Assembly: GCA_900757485.1 (NCBI GenBank)
Contig: CAAEOA010000045.1
Span: 1-36,222, forward strand
Reading direction: 5' to 3'
Length of the DNA: 36,222 bases
Source: Oscillospiraceae bacterium
Lineage (GTDB): Bacteria; Bacillota; Clostridia; Oscillospirales; Ruminococcaceae
Position 1 is the stretch's first letter, and every line of letters begins with the position of its first letter. A program made the position numbers and the translations under genes. This document shows positions 22,545-29,042 of the stretch, piece by piece. The notes under the pieces were generated by a model that worked only from the letters and a program-made list of their open reading frames with translations, ran no database searches and was not told the origin of the DNA.

Positions 22545-22572
22545 TTTTCATAGAATTGACTGATCTACGAAA
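22545..22572. repeat. Right 28-bp inverted repeat (IRR) of the invertible segment
   Basis: Begins TTTTCATAGAATTGACTGAT and ends CTACGAAA, the exact reverse complement of 21144-21171. It lies between the outward promoter and the terminator at 22585. Confidence 0.93.
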
Positions 22573-22584
22573 CAAACAACTGTC

Positions 22585-22617
22585 AATGGATGCTGAAAGG
22601 CATTCATTATTTTTTTT
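22585..22617 (+). terminator. OFF-state sink terminator outside IRR
   Basis: AATGGATGC (22585-22593) pairs with GCATTCATT (22600-22608, one G-U) across a six-base loop, and eight T follow (22610-22617). It sits 12 bp outside the right inverted repeat and would stop the invertible promoter after about 90 nt in the present orientation. Confidence 0.85.
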
Positions 22618-22759
22618 GCAGCATTTACAATTTTTAAGTCTTTTGAAATGATCTAATTCACTATACTTGGATTGTCTTCAGTCTGACTGATTCCAAAGTT
22701 GAATTGGATGAGTATTTTAAAGATGCTCTAGATTTCATAATTCAAATCATATCAAAAAT

Positions 22760-22808
22760 ATATGATCAGCCCTTGGGCAGAACAAGTTGTCCAAAAGTCT
22801 GATCATAT
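22760..22808 (-). terminator. Terminator of the conjugation/replication operon
   Basis: ATATGATCAG (22760-22769) pairs with CTGATCATAT (22799-22808). An inner partial TTGG/CCAA helix is present. On the minus strand ATTTTTG follows, about 70 nt past the S1-like stop. A plus-strand TTTTCATTTTC also fits weak bidirectional action. Confidence 0.7.
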
Positions 22809-22876
22809 TTTCATTTTCAAGATGAAAACAATATAAACAGCATCAAAACGTTATAGGAAACATCCTCCAAATTCAT

Positions 22877-23734
22877 TTACCACTTTGCAATAATCTTCCC
22901 GTAGATCTGCTTTTTCTCATAATTGTACCGTGTAATCACGACGATCACCTGATCCCCAATGTCAAAATCCTCATCATATTGACTTTCGCTGTAAGTGCAG
23001 AGGCAATCCAAATTTTCCTCCAAACGACAAAATATCAATCCTCCGTATTTTCCGCCGATTGTAGCCGCACGCCTGCAATCTACCGGATGACGAACATCGG
23101 CGCCATCAAAAGGATTCGGCTGCGCGTTCTTGATTGAAACGGACACCCTATCGTTAGATACATCAAAATATTTCACTGCCGCCATATGTATTTCATTGGT
23201 ATGAAATCGTTCCCGCAAATCTGGCATCATGGTATAGGTCAAGTCTTTTGGGCGAGCTGTAATATCGTATCCTCCGTAGGTCATCAAAACCGCGTGCCGC
23301 CCCGATGCAATAATCCGGCATGGGATTAATTCTCCAACCTCCGGAGGATTTCTCCTTGTTTGTTTGCGACGGATCAACATCGCTAGCTTTCGGGAACCGA
23401 CACACCAGCCGTTTTCCCTGTCTATGTGAGTAACAACATAATCAATTTCGGCGCCTACCATTGAGTTTAATACATATTCCGGACGTCTTTCATTGTGAAA
23501 CCATAACTCGCGCTGCGGAATAACAGTTTTTACACGATACCCAATCACCGCTAAACACATTTCACTGATCACTATTTCGGGACACTTAGGATCACGAAAC
23601 AGCTCCGGTCCTGCAATTCTGCCGGTTAAAATTGACCTTGAGCGATAAGACGCATAGATACTATTCCATTCTTTTTTCTCTTCTTCGGTTAAGTCTTTAT
23701 CTAATTCTTTTAAATTTAACTCGTTAAACTCCAT
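22877..23734 (-). CDS. S1-domain-like RNA-binding protein of the ICE operon
   Basis: 285 residues, ATG after GAGGAGG. Three beta-barrel-like repeats of S1/OB character can be traced: near residues 92-125 (SMVGAEIDYVVTHIDRENGW), near 132-170 (VGELIPCRIIASGRHAVLMT), and at the C-terminus (FDIGDQVIVVITRYNYEKKQ then YGKIIAKW). S1 domains bind single-stranded RNA or DNA. Last gene of the ICE operon and overlapping its neighbour by 11 nt. A relic of its last eight codons sits at 10604-10630 next to a zinc-ribbon gene, implying that the zinc-ribbon gene once followed directly. Exact role in conjugation is unknown. Confidence 0.7.
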   Translation of the reverse strand: MEFNELNLKELDKDLTEEEKKEWNSIYASYRSRSILTGRIAGPELFRDPKCPEIVISEMCLAVIGYRVKTVIPQRELWFHNERRPEYVLNSMVGAEIDYVVTHIDRENGWCVGSRKLAMLIRRKQTRRNPPEVGELIPCRIIASGRHAVLMTYGGYDITARPKDLTYTMMPDLRERFHTNEIHMAAVKYFDVSNDRVSVSIKNAQPNPFDGADVRHPVDCRRAATIGGKYGGLIFCRLEENLDCLCTYSESQYDEDFDIGDQVIVVITRYNYEKKQIYGKIIAKW

Positions 23735-24260
23735 TGCTATCCTCCTCGTAAAAATAATAGGTTCCGTTATCCTCGACGGCGTAACGGTATTGGCAAGGTG
23801 CGGCTAAAAATTCTCTCTGGGATATATCCTGCAACAAAAATATAATGATTCGGTATTTCGGATTCATTTGTTCTAACTGGGCTGAAATAATCAGCTCCTT
23901 TCCGGGCGGAACAGGGCAGATATCATAACGATACAGAATATTTTCTCTTTCTTTGAAAAAGGTCAGAGCAAACGGTTCTTTTCCGACTATTACCCCCTCC
24001 GGCGCAGAGGTCAGCCGGAGCATAATGTCTGTGGCAGCGGAAATATCCGTACGAAGCGGCTTGCCGGCAACAGAAAGAATATTGCCGTGCCACTCCACTA
24101 ACTTGACATACTCTAACTGCCTCAATATTGCTTTGATTCCCCGGACTTTTTTCCCGTGTTGTCTGTCCATCAATGCTTGAATCTGGTCGTACCGCAAGCT
24201 GCGAAACTTTCGTATCAGTTCCAAAACTTCTCTCTGTACCGGAGTAAAATACAAATTCAT
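23724..24260 (-). CDS. Conserved ICE protein with winged-helix-like N-terminus (DUF5697-like)
   Basis: 178 residues. The start ATG overlaps the stop of repA (TGATG). The N-terminal 60 residues, NLYFTPVQREVLELIRKFRS, RYDQIQALMDRQ and AILRQLEYVKLVEWHG, read as a winged helix. The rest is a mixed alpha/beta domain with a C-terminal Tyr-rich strand. Proteins like this are regular companions of RepA_N and the VirD4 coupling protein in Firmicute ICEs; DUF5697 is my recollection of the family, not verified. Likely a DNA-binding accessory or regulator. Confidence 0.6.
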   Translation of the reverse strand: MNLYFTPVQREVLELIRKFRSLRYDQIQALMDRQHGKKVRGIKAILRQLEYVKLVEWHGNILSVAGKPLRTDISAATDIMLRLTSAPEGVIVGKEPFALTFFKERENILYRYDICPVPPGKELIISAQLEQMNPKYRIIIFLLQDISQREFLAAPCQYRYAVEDNGTYYFYEEDSNGV

Positions 24261-25195
24261 CACCCTCCCAACGAATCAAAATTCTTTTCCAGTAGTTCAT
24301 TCATAATCATCACCATGAGATAAGCTGCCCTGTTTTTCATTTTTGGCTTGTCTCTGCACAGCTTATCATAGACACCTGTCAACACTTCGGTATCCAACAG
24401 ATTGAGATAGCTCCGCAGCTTTGTCTGTGGCAAAACAGCGTTTCCCACCTTAATGCTCTCAGAATAATACAGCCGTTCCACCGCTAACGTGAACATTTGC
24501 TGTGCTTCCGGCGGGAAAATTTCCAGCTCACAACAGGATAAAATATCATGAATGTGTAGTTCGTCTGTCTGCCTGTCAAAATCCGCTTGACTGACAGACG
24601 GACTCTTTTCAATCTTGCTCCTATCAATCTGACTGATATTATTCTTAGTTGTATGCGATTTTGACAGGTCTTGAACTTCCGAATGAGCAGGTCTTGATGT
24701 GTCAGATTGACAGGTCTTAAACTGCGCTTCGGTAAGGTCTTGAACTGCCATATCTGCATTTCTTGAACTGCCGTTTTGACAGGTCTGCGGTTCTATACTA
24801 TTTTCAGCCTGTTTTTCCATACCGACGGCGAATTCTTCCGCATCCGTATCAGATAATTCTGCTTTCAGAACATAGATCAGATTGGGAAAGCCGCGCCCTT
24901 GCCGTACCTCAAAAATCAATTCTACAGCCAGCAATTCCTTAAACGCCGCAATTGTTTTCTTGTAGGAAATTCCAAGCATATCCGCCGCTTCTTCTCTGGT
25001 GTAAATTAAATACACTTCTTTGTCCTCATTGATCCAGCCGTTTTTCTGCGATAGGGATAAACGATTGAGCAGCAAGGCATAGATCATTTTGGCTTCCAAA
25101 GAAATGGCTTTGTATTTCGGATTGGCAAGTAAAGTGAGCGGAAACCGTATAAATTCTTGGTCAATGACATCGCTGATGGTATAGCTGCGTTTCAT
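24260..25195 (-). CDS. repA: Replication initiator RepA_N family
   Basis: 311 residues from the ATG at 25195 with GGAAAGGAAAG upstream. SYTISDVIDQEFIRFPLTLL and EAKMIYALLLNRLSLSQKNG, then EAADMLGISYKKTIAAFKEL, match the RepA_N winged-helix initiator domain of Gram-positive plasmids and ICEs. A polar Ser/Thr/Gln linker (about 140-210) with a repeated Phe/Gln-Thr-Cys-Gln unit follows. The C-terminal helical domain (ILSCCELEIFPPEAQQMFTL to KNRAAYLMVMIMNELLEKNF) resembles the domain (DUF6017) usual in ICE versions. It would bind the element's origin and start replication, stabilising the excised circle. It sits directly after virD4 and is coupled to the next gene. Confidence 0.85.
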   Translation of the reverse strand: MKRSYTISDVIDQEFIRFPLTLLANPKYKAISLEAKMIYALLLNRLSLSQKNGWINEDKEVYLIYTREEAADMLGISYKKTIAAFKELLAVELIFEVRQGRGFPNLIYVLKAELSDTDAEEFAVGMEKQAENSIEPQTCQNGSSRNADMAVQDLTEAQFKTCQSDTSRPAHSEVQDLSKSHTTKNNISQIDRSKIEKSPSVSQADFDRQTDELHIHDILSCCELEIFPPEAQQMFTLAVERLYYSESIKVGNAVLPQTKLRSYLNLLDTEVLTGVYDKLCRDKPKMKNRAAYLMVMIMNELLEKNFDSLGG

Positions 25196-25224
25196 GACAA
25201 TTCTTTCCTTTCCTGTAATCATCC

Positions 25225-27204
25225 TCAAACATCCTTGGGATTTACTTCTTTCAGATTCGTTCCTTTCATCTGTTCAATCGGCGCCGGATTTGGCGTAGCT
25301 TTTTCTTCATCCGTAGCGGCACCTGCGCTTTCATCCTGCCTGTCAAATAAGGTCATTTGTTTCTGACCTTGTCCAACGGTTGGACAAGGTTTCTGCTCTT
25401 TGAGCCGCCACTCCGGGATATGGTCGGTCGCCTTTACAAAATGGAGTTTGCCGTAATCCGGATGTTCTTCCGGCGATATCTTGTACAGCTTGATCGGCTT
25501 TTCTCCGCGAATTAACAGGATCGCTTGATTTTTCGGCAATCGTCTGACTTCATCCGGCATAAGCAGCGGACGGGAGGTTGTAGACTTGCGGTGCATATAT
25601 GGCCGCGGCGCCATAGGGTATAGAAACGGCGGTACCGGCGTACTGGTGTCTTCGGTTCGCACCGTCATCGTACCGCATTGGGAAGAAATAAAATCCGCAG
25701 TCATCCCATCATTACAGCCTAAAAAGAGCTGGTAATCGCAATCGCCCACCAATTCCTGCCACTCGGTTTTGGGATACCGGTCGGCGAGCTGGCTGACTGA
25801 CTGTGCCACACACTGGATATCACAATTTCTGCTGCGGCTGACCGACAGCCATTTCTTGCTGTTTGGAAGGTCCAAATTGCAAAATTCATCCATTAGGACA
25901 TTCACCCGTACCGGCAGTCTCCGGCTCTCCGATTGCCTTGCAAAGTCAAACAGCTTAATAAACAGCAGGGAGAAAAACATAGAGGATAAAAAGCGTAGTG
26001 TGTCGTCCTGATCGGAGATGATGCAGAAATAGGCGCATTTTTGTTTACCCGGTAATTCCAGATCAATTTCATTGTGTTTCGTGATAGCGTCGACTAATTT
26101 GTTTTGAAATACATTCAGCCGAGAGCCTAAACCAATTAAAATGTTGCCCCAGATGTTGTGCGGCGCCTGCCGAAATATACCATACGGCGGCAGAGCGGGA
26201 TGCCCGGCAGGAAGTGCCCGAAACTGTGCATCCAGTTCATTGACGTTTGTTGAGGCAATGAGCTGATAGATCGCACCCAGACTTCGTTCTTCTTCCGGCA
26301 GCAGCTGATCCGACTGCGGATAGGTGCGTGTCTGAACAAGATGAATCAGTGCCATGAGGAGATTTTTTTCAGCTTTTGACCAAAAGTCCTCCCGTTCTGA
26401 GTCGGCAGAAGTATTGCGGATGATGATTTCCGCAATGTGCTGGACAAGGTTAATATCCTTTGCGCTGTCCATCAGACAGTTCCAGCCATCAGAAGCTTCT
26501 AAATCCAACAGGTTGTAGCTTCGTACAAAATAGCCTTCGTTTCTGAGATATTCGGAATACATCTCGTAAAATTCCGCCTTGGGATCACAGATTACAAGGC
26601 TTTCCCCACGCTTGACCGCCTGCATGATAAACGGCATGACAAAACCGCGCGATTTTCCGGTTCCGGGGGAGCCATAAACCATGATGTTTCTTGACATTCC
26701 TTGCGTTTCCGGGATACCGACATAATTGTCCGTTCCGTTTTCGCTTAATTTTCCCATAATGGGAGAGGCAATCTGCCGGATGTTTCCGACCTCCAGCCGC
26801 TGGTGCAGTTCCGCTTTGTCCATCCAGCCGCTGGTGCCATGCGTTCCCTCGGGCAGAATCTCAATGTTGCGTTCCCGGTCAAAGACCGACTTGTAGCCGC
26901 TTAAAATGTGCCGTCCCCGTTTGCTGAACACAAAAACGAGGAAAGCAATCAGTAGGGCAAGTCCGATCCCTTTCGGTGAGATCGCCGCGAGAATATTGCT
27001 GAATGGGTTCAGCGTAAAAAGCGGTTGATCGGTACCCTCAAATGTGTTCTGAATACCGCCTGTAATAAAACGGAGAATCATGCCGTAGCAATAAAGAATG
27101 ATCAGCGCAAGACCGACCAGTTTGGGCAGTTCTGTCTTATGCTTTTGGTATGTATCCTCCATCTTTTTCTCTAATTTTTCCATCTGTTTTGATAACCGTA
27201 TCAC
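25225..27204 (-). CDS. virD4: VirD4/TraG-type coupling ATPase
   Basis: 659 residues, GTG start overlapping the stop of the gene before by 4 nt, with AAGGAGG about 12 nt upstream. Two N-terminal membrane helices (about 28-49 and 78-94) precede a HGTSGWMDK segment, Walker A GSPGTGKS (178-185) and Walker B VLMDEFCNLD near residue 430, with an arginine-rich SRSRNCDIQCVAQSVSQ region after it. This is the order in type IV coupling proteins, which bring the relaxase-DNA complex to the VirB4-powered channel at the membrane. Length typical. Neighbours (VirB4, PrgI, RepA) confirm a conjugation operon. Confidence 0.93.
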   Translation of the reverse strand: MIRLSKQMEKLEKKMEDTYQKHKTELPKLVGLALIILYCYGMILRFITGGIQNTFEGTDQPLFTLNPFSNILAAISPKGIGLALLIAFLVFVFSKRGRHILSGYKSVFDRERNIEILPEGTHGTSGWMDKAELHQRLEVGNIRQIASPIMGKLSENGTDNYVGIPETQGMSRNIMVYGSPGTGKSRGFVMPFIMQAVKRGESLVICDPKAEFYEMYSEYLRNEGYFVRSYNLLDLEASDGWNCLMDSAKDINLVQHIAEIIIRNTSADSEREDFWSKAEKNLLMALIHLVQTRTYPQSDQLLPEEERSLGAIYQLIASTNVNELDAQFRALPAGHPALPPYGIFRQAPHNIWGNILIGLGSRLNVFQNKLVDAITKHNEIDLELPGKQKCAYFCIISDQDDTLRFLSSMFFSLLFIKLFDFARQSESRRLPVRVNVLMDEFCNLDLPNSKKWLSVSRSRNCDIQCVAQSVSQLADRYPKTEWQELVGDCDYQLFLGCNDGMTADFISSQCGTMTVRTEDTSTPVPPFLYPMAPRPYMHRKSTTSRPLLMPDEVRRLPKNQAILLIRGEKPIKLYKISPEEHPDYGKLHFVKATDHIPEWRLKEQKPCPTVGQGQKQMTLFDRQDESAGAATDEEKATPNPAPIEQMKGTNLKEVNPKDV

Positions 27205-28259
27205 ACCGTCAAATAGCCTCCTTCCTTTGTCTGGTAGGGTTCTGCCGATAAATTCGGCAGCTTTCCGGGCAGTTCTAAAATTTGTTCTGCTTCTTCCGTT
27301 TGTATGGTGTGCAAAATGATATCTTTTCCCAATAATAGCCGTTGTGACGGCTCTTTCTGAAACTCCAGCACGATCAGATGCTTTGGGAGCCCTTTATCAA
27401 AATCCTTAAGGTTAAAGTCAATGCCGATCTGATACCGTTCTCCCGATTTGCTGTGGACAGCATCATGCCATTGATTCTCCGGCTGACAGTATTGACTGCC
27501 CAACAGATATCGGCACAGCTTTTCTCTGTACCCCGGTACTGTCATGATCCTGAGCTGTCTTAATCCATCTTCCGAGAGAGGAACAAAACAGACAGGACAG
27601 GAAAATCGCTGCATGGCATCCCAATAGCTTACTGCCTTAGAACCTCCGGCTTTGTCAAAACTCTTTGCTGCCGATAACAATAAATCTAAATGTTTTTGAC
27701 CGATATAGATGGCAATCCCTCGTTTGTTTCCACATAGATAATTAGATGTAAAAATCATTTCTTCCGAATGCGGATAGATTCCGGTGTTGTTCGTTGTTAC
27801 ATAGTAAGGAATATATGTTGCTTCATGTGTGTAGAAAAAGCCGGTCAGGCGGGTACTGTTCAGCAAATTGGATTTTTCTTGCCTGCGCAGTGCAAATGCC
27901 GGGAGGAATGCAAGAGATTCACTGTTACAATATGGTTGTTCCATAAACACATCGGCATGAAGCAAATGGAAGAATAACAAAATTTCTGCCATCTGCACTC
28001 TCCGATCCAATGTTTTGCCGTTGCTTCTTGCTTTGGCATCCTGCGGGTAATTATAGCCAGCTCTTTTGAGCAAATCGTAACCTGCTTTTGTTGTACGGTA
28101 ATTCACACCGCATCTGCTTTGCATGATAAAACCTTTGTTTATCATTGTTTGCAGATCTTCCCGCGGAAGATATTCTGTGCAGTTAAGCGGTAAATCCTTG
28201 CACCACGCTCCAAGCCTTAAAATCTCTATTTCCGACTTGGAATAAAAAATTGAACGCAC
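27201..28259 (-). CDS. ICE winged-helix protein, possible replication-relaxation type
   Basis: 352 residues. A stop codon lies two codons upstream in frame, so the GTG at 28259 is the first possible start; only a poor AGGGG precedes it. The N-terminus (LPREDLQTMINKGFIMQSRC, then TTKAGYDLLKRAGYNYP) looks like a winged helix. The rest contains short motifs, PYYVTTNNTGIYP, NKRGIAIYIGQKHLDLLL and IDFNLKDFDKGLPKHLIVLE, reminiscent of the Replic_Relax group of plasmid proteins. I do not see relaxase (HUH) motifs. It ends in GTGTGA overlapping the virD4 start. Function uncertain; DNA binding likely. Confidence 0.6.
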   Translation of the reverse strand: MRSIFYSKSEIEILRLGAWCKDLPLNCTEYLPREDLQTMINKGFIMQSRCGVNYRTTKAGYDLLKRAGYNYPQDAKARSNGKTLDRRVQMAEILLFFHLLHADVFMEQPYCNSESLAFLPAFALRRQEKSNLLNSTRLTGFFYTHEATYIPYYVTTNNTGIYPHSEEMIFTSNYLCGNKRGIAIYIGQKHLDLLLSAAKSFDKAGGSKAVSYWDAMQRFSCPVCFVPLSEDGLRQLRIMTVPGYREKLCRYLLGSQYCQPENQWHDAVHSKSGERYQIGIDFNLKDFDKGLPKHLIVLEFQKEPSQRLLLGKDIILHTIQTEEAEQILELPGKLPNLSAEPYQTKEGGYLTV

Positions 28260-28404
28260 CCCCTATATATATCTGCTGCTTTCCTTTCTGAAATAAAGCG
28301 AAAAAAACAACTGATACACCGTAGATACGCCATTTTAGCCCCTGCGTCCAATGCCCTTTTTTAGACATCAAACAAAGGCTCCATTTTTTATGAAAACGCA
28401 AGGG
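28260..28404. other. 145-bp gap in the conjugation operon
   Basis: The sequence shows no gene. It contains AAAGGAAAG about 20 nt before the GTG start of the winged-helix gene, too far to be its ribosome binding site, so the true 5' end of that gene may have been altered here. No strong terminator is seen. Confidence 0.35.
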
Positions 28405-29037
28405 CTACAATAGCCCCGACTGTTTTTCATAAAGGAATCCTGACGCATCACTTTCCGGCATAATATAGATATGGCAGGACATCTCCGGATCGAGGACAGT
28501 AAACAGTCCGAGTGATAATTCAAACTGGTCATCGTCCGGAAACAGCCGCCCCTTCAAAGCGTTTTGTACCGCCTTGAAGCCTTTGTTGTCATGATCAAAT
28601 ACCTCGCTGCACTCAAAATTGCAGTGCTCGATGATAGCAAGAAAAGCCTTGTCGAACATAGGGAGCGTTCCGCCGTCCTTTTGAAATTTATCCAGCAGAC
28701 GGGTAATTGTATCGGAAACATATTGCGTTCCGCCGATCCCTTTGTAGTTCGGCAGCAGAGTGTTGAGCTTAATATGCAGCCATCCGGTATCCATCAAGGT
28801 AACATCTCCGTAGATTTCTTTGCTGTAAAACACTTCCGTTTTCTCTGGCTCATACAGGGTAACAGGACGTGTTTGCTCCGCGTACCGCCGGGTGTCCATG
28901 CAGGCTGTTTCCATCTTTCGCAGAGCCGTATCTATCAATGCGCTTATCTTTTCCGGTACTTGACATCCCTGTGCAAATTCGATATTCTTTTCCGCATCAT
29001 AAAGCAACTGCCTGATTCTTTTTAATTCATTGCTCAT
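28405..29037 (-). CDS. Conserved ICE protein (DUF6100-like)
   Basis: 210 residues, starting 5 nt after the virB4 stop. A helical N-terminus (NELKRIRQLLYDAEKNIEFA, KISALIDTALRKMETACMDT) leads into a mixed domain with WLHIKLNTLLPNYK, then FDKAFLAIIEHC and VFDHDNKGFKAVQNALKGRL. No membrane segment, signal peptide or enzyme motif. I recall such proteins sitting between VirB4 and the coupling protein in Clostridial ICEs under DUF6100, unverified here. The nickase-like or scaffold role sometimes suggested cannot be judged from sequence. Confidence 0.6.
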   Translation of the reverse strand: MSNELKRIRQLLYDAEKNIEFAQGCQVPEKISALIDTALRKMETACMDTRRYAEQTRPVTLYEPEKTEVFYSKEIYGDVTLMDTGWLHIKLNTLLPNYKGIGGTQYVSDTITRLLDKFQKDGGTLPMFDKAFLAIIEHCNFECSEVFDHDNKGFKAVQNALKGRLFPDDDQFELSLGLFTVLDPEMSCHIYIMPESDASGFLYEKQSGLL

Positions 29038-29042
29038 ACCTT

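Larger units (their letters stand above)
21144..22572. other. Putative self-inverting promoter/recombinase cassette (phase switch)
   Basis: A 1,429-bp segment bounded by perfect 28-bp inverted repeats contains, from left to right, a terminator (21171-21210), the tyrosine recombinase gene on the minus strand (21219-22361), and a consensus promoter pointing right (22490-22518). Recombination between inverted sites flips the segment. Reflected coordinates put the promoter near 21198-21226 pointing left into glf. As drawn, the promoter instead runs into the terminator at 22585. Known parallels are capsule-promoter switches of Bacteroides and RecV switches of Clostridioides difficile. The architecture is seen; switching is inferred. 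Confidence 0.8.

Noticed and set aside
10604..22904. The two S1-like gene ends as attL/attR sites of a site-specific integration
   Set aside because: The copies differ at about 4 of 28 positions, all silent, and share only 9 bp without a break, so they look like diverged coding copies rather than an identical att core.
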